Below are positions 1 through 6,748 of a stretch of DNA of 7,410 nt, one piece after another. Within the stretch, counting starts at the first letter, position 1. Every line of letters begins with the position of its first letter. This stretch comes from Planctomycetota bacterium (GTDB lineage Bacteria; Planctomycetota; UBA1135; GCA-002686595), in the NCBI GenBank assembly GCA_011524785.1, contig WTJQ01000508.1, forward strand, positions 1 through 7,410, read 5' to 3'. The translations under genes and the position numbers were made by a program. The notes beneath the pieces are model-generated. The model worked only from the letters and a program-made list of their open reading frames with translations, was not told where the DNA came from and ran no database searches.

Positions 1-151
1 CTCCCAGTCCGCGACTCGCGTCGTGGCCCCGGCTTGGACACGGACCAGCCCAGTCCGAGCGCCGCGCAGGGCTCCTCCGCCGGCCTCGAGCGTCGTCCTC
101 CTCGAGAGCTGGCCGTGGCGCTGGGATCGCGCCGAGCGTCCAGCGGCGTCC
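1..151. other. Unassigned region downstream of the cupin gene
   Basis: No gene could be supported here. All six frames are free of stop codons over this short stretch, as is usual at this GC content, but there is no ATG, no TANNNT box near a start and no recognisable protein. One minus-strand frame reads somewhat protein-like toward position 1, but it has no start codon after the end of the cupin gene, so it could only be noise or a gene with an unusual start. Two CTCGAG sites lie near 86-112, but the arms around them do not pair further, so no terminator is called. Confidence 0.5.
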
Positions 152-604
152 TCAGGCGTGGAACTCGACCGCGCCGTTCGGGAGCAGGTAGACGATCAGC
201 ATCTCGCCCCCCTCCACGGTGGGCACGTGGGTCGAGCCCGGGGGGAACGCGACCCACCCCGCGCCGTGCCCGTCGAAGCGCGGCTCGCCCGAGAGGGCGA
301 TGCACCAGTTGACCTCGCCCTCGTGGTGCGTGTGGCGGGGTCCCGCACCGTTCATGTGCACGACGTCGATCGAGAACGCGCCGGTGTCGGGGCCGGCCTT
401 GGCCACGCGGCTCCAGCGCACCGGCGGCTCGCCGCGGTCCGCGACCTCGCCCGCCTCGAGGAGCCCGCACAGCGCCTGGCTGAGGGCCTGCCCCTCCGCG
501 CCCTGGGGGTCGAGGCGCTCGGTCAGGGTCCGCACGGCCTTCTCGGGGTCGGACAGGTCGACGCCCTGGGCGGCGCGCCAGAGAGGTTCGAAGGTGGGGA
601 GCAT
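152..604 (-). CDS. PnbB-like cupin protein (4-hydroxylaminobenzoate lyase family)
   Basis: A 150-residue soluble protein with an N-terminal helical part (about 1-65) and a C-terminal single cupin domain (about 70-148). Cupin motif 1 is visible as H91-x-H93-x3-E97, followed by G106. Motif 2 runs from G116 through P121-P-G123 to H126. Together these give the usual three-His, one-Glu metal site. The stretch VVHMNGAGPRHTH and the later RFDGHGAGWVAFPPGSTHVP resemble the family of p-hydroxylaminobenzoate lyase (PnbB), which converts 4-hydroxylaminobenzoate to protocatechuate in nitrobenzoate degraders. No other nitroaromatic gene lies nearby, so the substrate here is open and only the fold and family are called. 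The ATG at 604 is preferred over an in-frame GTG at 613 because that GTG overlaps the probable -10 box at 612-617. The gene diverges from the membrane protein gene. Confidence 0.72.
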   Translation of the reverse strand: MLPTFEPLWRAAQGVDLSDPEKAVRTLTERLDPQGAEGQALSQALCGLLEAGEVADRGEPPVRWSRVAKAGPDTGAFSIDVVHMNGAGPRHTHHEGEVNWCIALSGEPRFDGHGAGWVAFPPGSTHVPTVEGGEMLIVYLLPNGAVEFHA

Positions 605-611
605 GGGGGAC

Positions 612-617
612 ACGGTA
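612..617 (-). promoter_or_regulatory. Putative leaderless -10 box of the cupin gene
   Basis: On the minus strand the hexamer TACCGT fits TANNNT and is followed by exactly 7 nt (GTCCCCC) and then the ATG at 604. This spacing places the transcription start on or next to the A of the start codon. No clear -35 box or Shine-Dalgarno sequence is present. Confidence 0.5.
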
Positions 618-632
618 GCGGCGCGGCTGGGC

Positions 633-638
633 TAATGT
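633..638 (+). promoter_or_regulatory. Putative leaderless -10 box of the membrane protein gene
   Basis: TAATGT, close to the TATAAT consensus, is followed by 7 nt (GGCGCCC) and the ATG at 646. The hexamer overlaps the alternative GTG start at 637, which argues for the ATG. It lies back to back with the minus-strand -10 box at 612-617. There is no convincing -35 box. Confidence 0.5.
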
Positions 639-645
639 GGCGCCC

Positions 646-2745
646 ATGGAGGACGCGCCGCGCCGCCTGGCCCTGCCCTGGGTGATCGCCTTCGGGCTGC
701 TCGTGGCGTGGGCCCATGCGCCCAGCCTCACCGCCGGGCCGTTCGGGGACGACCTCGAGATGCTGGCGGGCCTCAGTGGGAAGGGGCCGGCCTCCCTGTT
801 CCGCGTTCCGCACCTCGATGGGCGGCCGCTGGCGGCGCTCTCGCTGTTCCTGTCCCGCTCGATCTGGACCGAGGCCAAGGTGTGGACGCCCCAGGCGGCC
901 ACCTGGCTGCGCCTCGAGAACCTCGCCGTGCTCCTCGTCGTGGCGGCCGGCCTGCGCCGGCTCGTGCGACGGGCCCTGACGCCCTGGCTGGGCGACGACT
1001 CGGCCCGCGCCGCGGGGCTGACGGCAGCAGCCCTGCTGCTGGTCCATCCGCTCCCAGCCGCGGCCGTCCCGCAGCTGCACCTGCGCGGGGAGCTGCTCGC
1101 GCTCGCGTTCGGGCTCTTCGGCGCGGCGGCCCTCCTGCGCGCGCGTCAGCAGGGAGCGCGTCCGGCGCCTGCTGGCCTCGGACGGGCCTTCCTCCTCGCC
1201 TTCCTCGCTGGCATGTGTGGGCGCTGGGCGCTCTACCTGCCGCCGCTCTACGCGCTGCTCGAGGCCGCCTCCGGCCGGCGCTTCCGGACCTCCGGGCAGC
1301 GACTGCGTTCGGCAGCGGTGACGGCGTTCGCCTGTGCCGTCTGCGTGTCCGCGGAGTACGCCCTGCGCGTGCGCCTCGCGCCCGACGAGGCCCAGACCTT
1401 CCAGGAGTTGTCGGCCCACCTCATGGCGATCCCGCTCACCGCGGAGAAGGTGGGCATCCTGCTGCTCCCCGCGCCGCTCGATGCCCTCGGGCCCCTGTCC
1501 ATCCCGGCGGCCCTGTTCGCCCTTGCGCTGCTCGTGCACCCCGCCTTCGTCGCCGGTCGCACCGCCCCGCGCTTCTGGAGCCGGACCGTGCTGGGCTGGG
1601 GAGCCGCCCTGCTCCTGGCCCTCCTGCTCGATGCGGACACGAGGGCCGCGAGCTTCAGCCTCGCGGGCGCCGAGAACCTCCTGCTCGCATCCGTGGTCCT
1701 GTGCGCGGGGCTGGGCGTCACGGTGACCGCGATCCCCGACCTGCGTCGTCGGCTCCTGCCCCTGCTCACCGTGCCGATCCTCGCGTGGCTGGCCCACGGC
1801 GTGAGCGAGCCCATCGGCGAGGCGGGGCGCGCCGTCGATGCAGCCCGTGACGATCTCGAGGCAGCCGCCGAGGCGCGGGGCTTCCCCGGAACGTGGATCC
1901 TGGTGGAGGATCCGCAGGAGGAACTCCCGCTCGGCCCCGACCCGTCCGTCCTGCTGAGCCGGCGGCTCGCTGTCGGAGGGCCCGATCGTCGGAACCCCGG
2001 CGCGCCGCAGGTGGTCGTGCTGCCGCCGGCGGACCTGGGGCGTGCGCTCTGCGGTGATCTCGGCGTGCGCTGGCGTGCTGAGGGGCTGGGCCTGCTCGTG
2101 CCGCGCGCGCTGCTGGAGGAGGGGGGGGCCGGCCGCGCCCTGCTCGCGCCCGCCTCGGAGCTGGACGACCTGCCGGCGCGCTGGCTGGGCACGCCGGAGC
2201 AACTCGACGCGATCCGACCCGCCCGCACCCCGATCCTGCGCCTCGCCGTCCCCGAGGCGGTGGTCGCGGAGGAGGCGCCGGCCCTGGAGTGGAGGACCGG
2301 TGAGGGCTGGACCGGGAGGGCAGCCGGTGCGTGGGTGCGCAGCACGGAGGGGACCTTCGCCTGCTTCGACCTGCGGGGGGAGCCGACCTGGCTGCTGGCC
2401 GAGGAGCTCACGGAGCTGCGGCCGGTTGGCCCGTTGGCGGGGCGTGCCCTCGAGCTGGCCGCGCGCCCCTGGCCGCTGCCGCCGGGCGCGGCGCCCCGCC
2501 ACACCGAGCAGGGGTGGGGCATCGAGCTCGAGGGCCTGGAGGCGCCGGGCCTGGGGCACGCCGACGGGACCACGCGTTGGCGCGTGCGCTGGTGCGACGC
2601 AGGGGGCCGCACCCTGCGGCAGGAGTCCCGTGCCGTGGAGGAGGCGGAGAGGCCCGTGGTCACGGCGCCGCGGAGCGCGGCCCGCTGGTCCCTCGAGCTG
2701 GAGGTCGGCGGCGTGGCCGTCGCCGGGGCCCAGGGCGCGCGCTAG
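646..2745 (+). CDS. Large polytopic membrane protein, divergent GT-C/TMTC-like glycosyltransferase with C-terminal soluble domain
   Basis: A 699-residue protein. The N-terminal ~390 residues are strongly hydrophobic, with probable membrane segments near 9-25, 91-105, 122-142, 148-165, 180-205, 223-240, 283-303, 315-330, 343-362 and 369-385. The first extracytoplasmic loop carries an acidic pair, D35-D36 in [10 protein letters not shown]. It is followed by [12 protein letters not shown] (60-71), then by [10 protein letters not shown] and RGELLALAF (132-155). This order resembles the DD...RPL...HP..EAV...R.ELLA pattern of TMTC/DUF1736 membrane glycosyltransferases of GT-C fold, which use lipid-linked sugars. 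The usual TPR repeats are absent. Instead, residues ~390-699 form an Ala/Leu/Glu-rich soluble region I do not recognise, ending in probable beta strands. The family match is by eye and the enzymatic role is inference. An alternative is a hypothetical membrane protein without activity. An upstream in-frame GTG at 637 is disfavoured because it lies inside the -10 box. Confidence 0.6.
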   Translation: MEDAPRRLALPWVIAFGLLVAWAHAPSLTAGPFGDDLEMLAGLSGKGPASLFRVPHLDGRPLAALSLFLSRSIWTEAKVWTPQAATWLRLENLAVLLVVAAGLRRLVRRALTPWLGDDSARAAGLTAAALLLVHPLPAAAVPQLHLRGELLALAFGLFGAAALLRARQQGARPAPAGLGRAFLLAFLAGMCGRWALYLPPLYALLEAASGRRFRTSGQRLRSAAVTAFACAVCVSAEYALRVRLAPDEAQTFQELSAHLMAIPLTAEKVGILLLPAPLDALGPLSIPAALFALALLVHPAFVAGRTAPRFWSRTVLGWGAALLLALLLDADTRAASFSLAGAENLLLASVVLCAGLGVTVTAIPDLRRRLLPLLTVPILAWLAHGVSEPIGEAGRAVDAARDDLEAAAEARGFPGTWILVEDPQEELPLGPDPSVLLSRRLAVGGPDRRNPGAPQVVVLPPADLGRALCGDLGVRWRAEGLGLLVPRALLEEGGAGRALLAPASELDDLPARWLGTPEQLDAIRPARTPILRLAVPEAVVAEEAPALEWRTGEGWTGRAAGAWVRSTEGTFACFDLRGEPTWLLAEELTELRPVGPLAGRALELAARPWPLPPGAAPRHTEQGWGIELEGLEAPGLGHADGTTRWRVRWCDAGGRTLRQESRAVEEAERPVVTAPRSAARWSLELEVGGVAVAGAQGAR

Positions 2746-2748
2746 GCT
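2743..2748 (+). promoter_or_regulatory. Putative -10 box of queF, overlapping the upstream stop codon
   Basis: TAGGCT fits TANNNT and is followed by 8 nt (TCGCGCCC) and the queF ATG at 2757. Its first three bases are the TAG stop of the membrane protein gene. A weak TCGCCG lies 17 nt upstream at 2720-2725. If active, queF has its own leaderless transcript in addition to any readthrough. A TAG stop at this distance could also produce the match by chance. Confidence 0.35.
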
Positions 2749-2756
2749 TCGCGCCC

Positions 2757-3113
2757 ATGTCGACCCAGCCCTCCCGCGATCTCGAGACCTTCCCGAACCC
2801 CCGCCCCGGCCGCGAGTTCGAGGTGCGCTTCGACTGCCCGGAGTTCACCTGCGTCTGCCCGAAGACCGGGCAGCCCGACTTCGCGACGATCCGGATCCGC
2901 TACGTGCCCGACGAGACCTGCGTCGAGCTCAAGAGCCTCAAGCTCTACCTGTGGTCCTACCGCGAGGTGGGGGCGTTCCACGAGGCGGTCACCAACCAGA
3001 TCCTCGACGACCTCGTGGCGGCCTGCCAGCCGAAGCGCATGACCATCGAGGGGGACTTCATGGTCCGCGGGGGCATCCACACCGTGGTCGAGGTCACCCA
3101 CGAGAAGGGCTGA
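2757..3113 (+). CDS. queF: NADPH-dependent 7-cyano-7-deazaguanine reductase, QueF type I
   Basis: QueF reduces the nitrile of preQ0 to the amine of preQ1 with two NADPH, a late cytosolic step in making the tRNA nucleoside queuosine. The 118-residue product is of the short, single-domain (unimodular) type. The active-site segment [13 protein letters not shown] (30-42) places the nucleophilic cysteine at C34 and the acid/base aspartate at D41. The QueF signature E57-L-K-S-L-K-L-Y64 follows, then GAFHE with H75 and E76 for substrate binding, and RGGI at 104-107. The N-terminus is about 45 residues shorter than B. subtilis QueF, within the normal range for the family. The ATG at 2757 follows the stop of the membrane protein gene by 11 bp. 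No other queuosine gene is in the window, so queF is separated here from queC, queD and queE. Confidence 0.95.
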   Translation: MSTQPSRDLETFPNPRPGREFEVRFDCPEFTCVCPKTGQPDFATIRIRYVPDETCVELKSLKLYLWSYREVGAFHEAVTNQILDDLVAACQPKRMTIEGDFMVRGGIHTVVEVTHEKG

Positions 3114-3197
3114 GGGCGGTCCGCCCAACGCGGCGCGCAGGCCCGGGTGCCGCTTCGCGCATCACCCAGGGGCCTCCTCAGCGCACTGGCCCATGCG

Positions 3198-3233
3198 AGC
3201 GGGCGGCGCGGGGGATCCCCCGCGCCGCCCGCT
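3198..3233. terminator. Perfect GC palindrome between convergent genes, likely bidirectional terminator
   Basis: A perfect 36 nt palindrome centred between 3215 and 3216 gives a 16 bp stem closed by a GATC tetraloop. It lies between the ends of queF and the flotillin gene, which point at each other. Only a weak T-containing run (TGTTGGTT, 3233-3240) follows on the plus strand, and there is no U tract on the minus strand, so termination efficiency is uncertain. A second small hairpin (6 bp stem, 3 nt loop) lies at 3246-3260, between it and the flotillin stop codon. Confidence 0.7.
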
Positions 3234-3272
3234 GTTGGTTCCGGCCCCGCAAGATGCGGGACCCGTGGCGGC

Positions 3273-4904
3273 TCACTCCTCGGTGGCCGGCTCGTCCTCG
3301 GGCGTGGGCTCCGCGACCTCCTCGGCCTCGACCTTCTCCGCCTCCTCGATGAGGCGCCCGAAGAACTCCGGCATCTCGACCCCGCCGATGTCCTTCATCA
3401 TCGTGAGGGCGGGAGGCAGGGAGCTCGCGAGCCCGCGGAGGAAGTTCGAGGTGGCCGAGCCGCCATCGCCGCCGCCGCCCTGGCCGTCCCAGACCACGAC
3501 CTTGTCGAACTTGATGTTCGAGATCGCCTGGGCCGCGACCTCCGAGAGGTGGTCGATGTGCTCGAGCATGAGCATGCGGAAGGCCGCGTCCGCGCCGCCG
3601 CAGTTGGAGACGATCTCGCGCAGACCCTGACCCTTCTTGGCGAGGATCTCGTACTGGCCCTTCGCCTCGGCCTCGAGCTTGGCGAAGATCGCGGAGGCCT
3701 CGCCCTGGGCGCGGATGCGCATCTTCTCGGCCTCGGCCTCGGCATCGACGATGGTCTGCGCCTTGGCGGCCTTCGCAGACGCCTCGAGCTCGGCGCGCTT
3801 CTCGGCCTCGATCTTCTTCGCCTCGGCCTCGGCGGCCTTGGCCTCGGCGAGGTATTGAGCCTCCTTGACGATCGCCTCGGCCTCGCGGCGCCGGGTCTCC
3901 GAGCGCTGGAAGGCGTCGGCCTCCTGGACGCGCAGGTCGGCGTTCGTGTCGGCGATGCGGGCCTTGGCCTCGTTCTCACCGGTGACGGCCGTTGCGTTGG
4001 CCTCGGCGACGCGCACGCGCATCTCGCGCTCGGCGTCCCGCACCTGGGCCTCCTGCTCGAAGCTCGCGCGCTGCTCGCCGATCACGCGCTCCTTCTCGAG
4101 GTCGGCGATGTTGATCGAGCGGTCGCGCTCGGCGGTCTTCGTGCCGATGTCCCGGACCTTCTCGGCCTCGGCGACCTGCACGGCTCGCTCCTTCTCGGCC
4201 TCCGCGACCCCGATGGCGCCGCGCTTCTGCTGCTCGGCGACGTCGATCTCGGCCTGGTTGATGGCCTCGGACGCCGCTTTGCGGCCGATGGCCTCGATGT
4301 AGCCCGAGTCGTCGGTGATGTCCTTGATGTTGACGTTGATCAGGACGAGGCCGATCTTCGCGAGCTCGGGCTCCAGGCTGGACTGGACGTTGGCCAGGAA
4401 GACCTCGCGGTTGCGGTTGATCTCCTCGATGGGCATCGAGGCGATCACCTGGCGGAGCTGGCCGTAGATGATGTCCTCGGCCTGCTTGATGATCTCCCCG
4501 CGCGCGAGGTTCAGGAGGCGCACCGCGCCGTTGCTCATGATCTCGCGCTGCGTGCCGATCGCCACCGTGAACACGCTGGGGACGCTGACCCGGATGTTCT
4601 CCCGGGAGAGCGCGCCCTGCAGCGGGATCTCGATCTGCATGGGCTCCAGCGACAGGTAGGCGTAGTCCTGGATCAAGGGCCAGACGAACACGCCGCCGCC
4701 GTGGACGGGCTTGGCGGACTGGCCCTCGGAGGTACGCCCGTACACGACGAGGACCTTGTTCGAGGGGCAGCGCTTGTAGCGCCGGCTGAGGATCAGGAGG
4801 AAGCCCGCCAGGATGACGACGAGCGCCACGCCGATGATCACTTCGACGGGGACCGTGTCCATGGGGGACTGGGCTGCCAGGAGCAGGAAGAGCGGGTTCG
4901 TCAT
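3273..4904 (-). CDS. floT: Flotillin-like SPFH-domain protein (FloT/YuaG type)
   Basis: Flotillins form large membrane-anchored oligomers that organise lipid microdomains and support membrane protein quality and envelope stress responses. The 543-residue product has one N-terminal membrane segment (about 19-41) and an SPFH domain (about 45-200) that includes GGGVFVWPLIQ (69-79) and VNIKDITDDSGYIEAIG (191-207). An Ala/Glu-rich coiled coil follows (about 208-420), then a C-terminal flotillin region with ISNIKFDKVVVWDGQ, a Gly-rich linker and a hydrophobic SNFLRGLASSLPPAL stretch. The tail is very acidic (EEAEKVEAEE onward). Length and order match B. subtilis FloT. The start at 4904 is 13 bp after the NfeD-like gene. 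A second in-frame ATG at 4862 (Met15) also lies just before the membrane segment and could be the true start. No Shine-Dalgarno sequence precedes either, so translation may be coupled to the NfeD-like gene. Confidence 0.93.
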   Translation of the reverse strand: MTNPLFLLLAAQSPMDTVPVEVIIGVALVVILAGFLLILSRRYKRCPSNKVLVVYGRTSEGQSAKPVHGGGVFVWPLIQDYAYLSLEPMQIEIPLQGALSRENIRVSVPSVFTVAIGTQREIMSNGAVRLLNLARGEIIKQAEDIIYGQLRQVIASMPIEEINRNREVFLANVQSSLEPELAKIGLVLINVNIKDITDDSGYIEAIGRKAASEAINQAEIDVAEQQKRGAIGVAEAEKERAVQVAEAEKVRDIGTKTAERDRSINIADLEKERVIGEQRASFEQEAQVRDAEREMRVRVAEANATAVTGENEAKARIADTNADLRVQEADAFQRSETRRREAEAIVKEAQYLAEAKAAEAEAKKIEAEKRAELEASAKAAKAQTIVDAEAEAEKMRIRAQGEASAIFAKLEAEAKGQYEILAKKGQGLREIVSNCGGADAAFRMLMLEHIDHLSEVAAQAISNIKFDKVVVWDGQGGGGDGGSATSNFLRGLASSLPPALTMMKDIGGVEMPEFFGRLIEEAEKVEAEEVAEPTPEDEPATEE

Positions 4905-4917
4905 GGGAGTGTTGGGG

Positions 4918-5469
4918 TCAGCCCTCGAGGGGCCCGACCTCGAAGGTGTTGGAGCTGACGCGGCGGAGGATGCGCACCTCGGAGCCGGTGGGGAGGGGCG
5001 CCTCCCCGCTGGTGGTGGCCTGGAACTCGTGGGTCCGGCCCTGGAGGGAGACGGTGATCTTCCCGCGCGCCACGCCGCCCGCGGGGACCGTGAGGTAGAC
5101 GACGGCGGTGCCGCCCACGGCGCCGTCCGGATCCACGTTGCCCGACGAGTCCAGCTTGCGGTACTGCAGCATGACCCAGGCCACCAGCAGCATCATCGCG
5201 ACGCCTGCGCCGAGGCCGAGGGCGGCGCTCTGGCTCGGGCTCCAGTCGCGCTGGTGGCCCCACAGGCCGAACAGCCCGAAGAAGGTCAGGAACGAGGCGA
5301 TCGAGCGGATGCTCAGGACGCCCATCCCGTCGTCGACGTCCAGGTCGCCGTCGAAGTCGGCGTCGCCGCCGAACATCATCAGCACCAGCTGCAGTGTGAG
5401 GATGCCGCCGCCAACGACCGAGCAGACCGCGTAGGTCGTGGCGATGGTCCAGTCCTGGAAGATGTCCAT
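4918..5469 (-). CDS. NfeD-like membrane protein with OB-fold domain (YuaF type)
   Basis: A 183-residue protein with three probable membrane helices (about 9-31, 53-70 and 81-102). A C-terminal soluble beta domain (about 117-180) has the NfeD OB-fold pattern: GGTAVVYLTVPAGGVARGKI, then TGSEVRILRR and a final EVGPL. NfeD-family proteins of this short type have no protease domain and are typically encoded directly next to a flotillin, with which they are thought to work in the membrane; that is the arrangement here. The loop between helices 1 and 2 is highly acidic (D36 to D47, alternating D-x-D-x-D-G), resembling a Ca-binding loop. The ATG at 5469 was chosen because the upstream in-frame extension (to 5631) is Pro/Arg-rich and unlike a membrane protein. 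The start follows a run of eight C with no Shine-Dalgarno sequence. Confidence 0.88.
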   Translation of the reverse strand: MDIFQDWTIATTYAVCSVVGGGILTLQLVLMMFGGDADFDGDLDVDDGMGVLSIRSIASFLTFFGLFGLWGHQRDWSPSQSAALGLGAGVAMMLLVAWVMLQYRKLDSSGNVDPDGAVGGTAVVYLTVPAGGVARGKITVSLQGRTHEFQATTSGEAPLPTGSEVRILRRVSSNTFEVGPLEG

Positions 5470-5507
5470 GGGGGGGGCGCGCGCGGGGGATCGAGCCGCG
5501 GGCCAGG

Positions 5508-5513
5508 AGTGTA
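5508..5513 (-). promoter_or_regulatory. Candidate -10 box of the NfeD-flotillin operon
   Basis: TACACT on the minus strand lies 38 nt before the NfeD-like ATG, so this transcript would have a leader of about 30 nt, unlike the neighbouring genes. A weak -35-like GTGAAG lies 18 nt upstream, inside the loop of the inverted repeat at 5524-5544. The leader contains no Shine-Dalgarno sequence. The call is tentative. Confidence 0.3.
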
Positions 5514-5523
5514 CGCGCGGCCG

Positions 5524-5544
5524 CCCGGGATCTTCACTCCCGGG
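5524..5544. repeat. Inverted repeat upstream of the NfeD-like gene, possible operator
   Basis: Two perfect 7 nt arms, CCCGGGA and TCCCGGG, are separated by 7 nt (TCTTCAC). It lies 10 nt upstream of the candidate -10 box and spans the -35 position, which would suit a regulator binding site. It could also form a hairpin terminating the esterase transcript, though no U tract follows. SmaI-like CCCGGG pairs are common at this GC content. Confidence 0.35.
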
Positions 5545-5734
5545 CACAGGCGCGGCGCTGGGGCCCTCCCAGATCCGGGCCCAGGGCCTGGGGGCACAGC
5601 TCGTGCGCGGCGGGAGGCGCGGCGGCGGCACCCCGATCGAACGCGCCTTCTGGGCGCCGGGCGCTCAGCTCCGTCGCAGGCAACTCGCCCGCCTGACCGA
5701 CCGTGAGCGTGTGTCCCGGAGAGGGGGCTGGCCC

Positions 5735-6748
5735 TCAGGAGGGGCTCGTGAGCCGCTCGCCCAGGCTGGTCACGAGGGCCAGCAGCTCGGCGTCCGTGCC
5801 GAAGTGCCCACCCTCGAACTCCGCGTGCTCGTGCGCGATCCCCAGCTCCCGCAGCCGGCGCACGAAGCGGCGCAGGCCGAACTGCAGGTGGAACTCGTCC
5901 CGGGTCCCCGCACGCAGGTCGAGGAGCTCCAGGGCGCCCAGGCCCTCCGCCTCGGTGTCGAGGCGATTGAGGGGATCGTTGGCAAGCCATCTGTCCCAGC
6001 CCGGGGTGCGCTCGCCGGTGTGCGGGTCCATGGGGAGCTGGAAGCCCAGGGGCGCCTCGGGATCCGGTGCGTAGCAGGCGCTCATGGCGAGCACGTCGAT
6101 CACGGCGTGGCCGTCCCCCGAGAGGGAGGGCTCCGTGCGGAAGGCCTCGAGGAAGGCCGCGGCGTCCCCGCCGTGGGGACCCAGTCCGCGGCAGGCCGCC
6201 ATCAGCTCGCCGCCGTACGCCAGGTCGAAGCCGAGGTCCCCGGACAGGGAGCCGGCGACGCGGAAGGCGCCGGGGCGCGCCATGGCGAGGCGGAGGGCGC
6301 CGAACCCGCCCGAGCTCTTGCCCGCGACGCCGAAGGAGGTGGCACCCCAGTGCTCGGCGACGAACGGGAGCAGCTCGTCGAGGACGTGGCTCTGGTAGGG
6401 GCCGACGGCGCTCGAGTCGAGGTACTGGCTGCCGCCCAGCGCGGTGAAGCAGTCGGGGAACACGACGTGGCAGGCCGGGAACGCGCCGGCCGCGAAGGCG
6501 CGGTCGATCCGGAGGGCCAGCCCCGGGTGCCAGGGGTGCGTCTCCAGGTACTTCTGCCCGCGCCCGGTGAACCCAGCGAGGACGAGCAGGGCGGGGAGTC
6601 CCTCCGGTGCACCCGACGGGCTCCACACCGAGACCTCCCGCCTGCTCGGGTCGCCCAGGGGGTTGCCCTCCAGCAGCGCGGAGTCGAGGTGGCGGACGGT
6701 CAGCCGCCCCTGGAACGCGCCGGGGTCGTGCAGGCGGAGGTCGCTCAT
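5735..6748 (-). CDS. Alpha/beta hydrolase, putative esterase (esterase D / antigen 85-like family)
   Basis: A 337-residue protein with no signal peptide or membrane segment, so probably cytosolic. The nucleophile elbow is GKSSG with Ser145 in a GxSxG context (GVAGKSSGGFGAL, 140-152). A probable acid is Asp284 in GTRDEF, with Asp277 as an alternative, and His315 in FEGGHFGTD completes the triad. The early segment ALLVLAGFTGRG (53-64) gives the strand and oxyanion loop, and VVFPDCFTALGGSQYLDSS (95-113) matches the region before the first conserved helix in esterase D and S-formylglutathione hydrolase relatives. The substrate cannot be read from sequence. The ATG at 6748 is chosen because a -10-like box ends 7 nt before it; an open frame extending upstream to 7126 is the shadow of the deaminase gene. 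The gene lies 32 bp after the deaminase on the same strand. Confidence 0.85.
   Translation of the reverse strand: MSDLRLHDPGAFQGRLTVRHLDSALLEGNPLGDPSRREVSVWSPSGAPEGLPALLVLAGFTGRGQKYLETHPWHPGLALRIDRAFAAGAFPACHVVFPDCFTALGGSQYLDSSAVGPYQSHVLDELLPFVAEHWGATSFGVAGKSSGGFGALRLAMARPGAFRVAGSLSGDLGFDLAYGGELMAACRGLGPHGGDAAAFLEAFRTEPSLSGDGHAVIDVLAMSACYAPDPEAPLGFQLPMDPHTGERTPGWDRWLANDPLNRLDTEAEGLGALELLDLRAGTRDEFHLQFGLRRFVRRLRELGIAHEHAEFEGGHFGTDAELLALVTSLGERLTSPS

Larger units (their letters stand above)
5470..5734. other. 265 bp intergenic region upstream of the NfeD-flotillin operon
   Basis: No gene is supported here. The minus strand carries the esterase 3' end on one side and the NfeD-like start on the other. 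It contains a candidate promoter (5508-5513), a perfect 7 bp inverted repeat (5524-5544) and a small 5 bp hairpin (5643-5657) that could act as a weak terminator for the esterase transcript. Plus- and minus-strand open frames across it are Pro/Arg-rich and appear to be GC-driven noise. Confidence 0.6.

Noticed and set aside
152..604. A nitroaromatic degradation locus suggested by the PnbB-like cupin
   Set aside because: No nitroreductase, ring-cleavage or transport gene accompanies it, so only the protein family is claimed, not the pathway.
523..2559. A 678-residue minus-strand open frame opposite the membrane protein gene
   Set aside because: It is rich in Arg, Gln, Gly and Glu with no hydrophobic core or known motif, and it overlaps both the cupin start and the membrane protein. 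The plus-strand frame has coherent membrane segments and a good start signal.
2331..2756. Upstream in-frame extension of queF within the membrane protein gene
   Set aside because: The extension is low-complexity Gly/Ala/Arg sequence in a shadow frame. QueF homology begins just after the ATG at 2757, which also has the start context of the neighbouring genes.
3147..4958. A 603-residue plus-strand open frame completely antisense to the flotillin gene
   Set aside because: Its Leu/Gly/Asp-rich repetitive product mirrors the Ala/Glu-rich coiled coil on the other strand. It has no recognisable domain, and high GC removes stop codons. The minus-strand product is a clear flotillin.
5470..5631. 54-residue N-terminal extension of the NfeD-like protein
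   Set aside because: It is Pro/Arg/Ser-rich and would place a disordered basic stretch before the first membrane helix. It also spans the candidate promoter and the inverted repeat.
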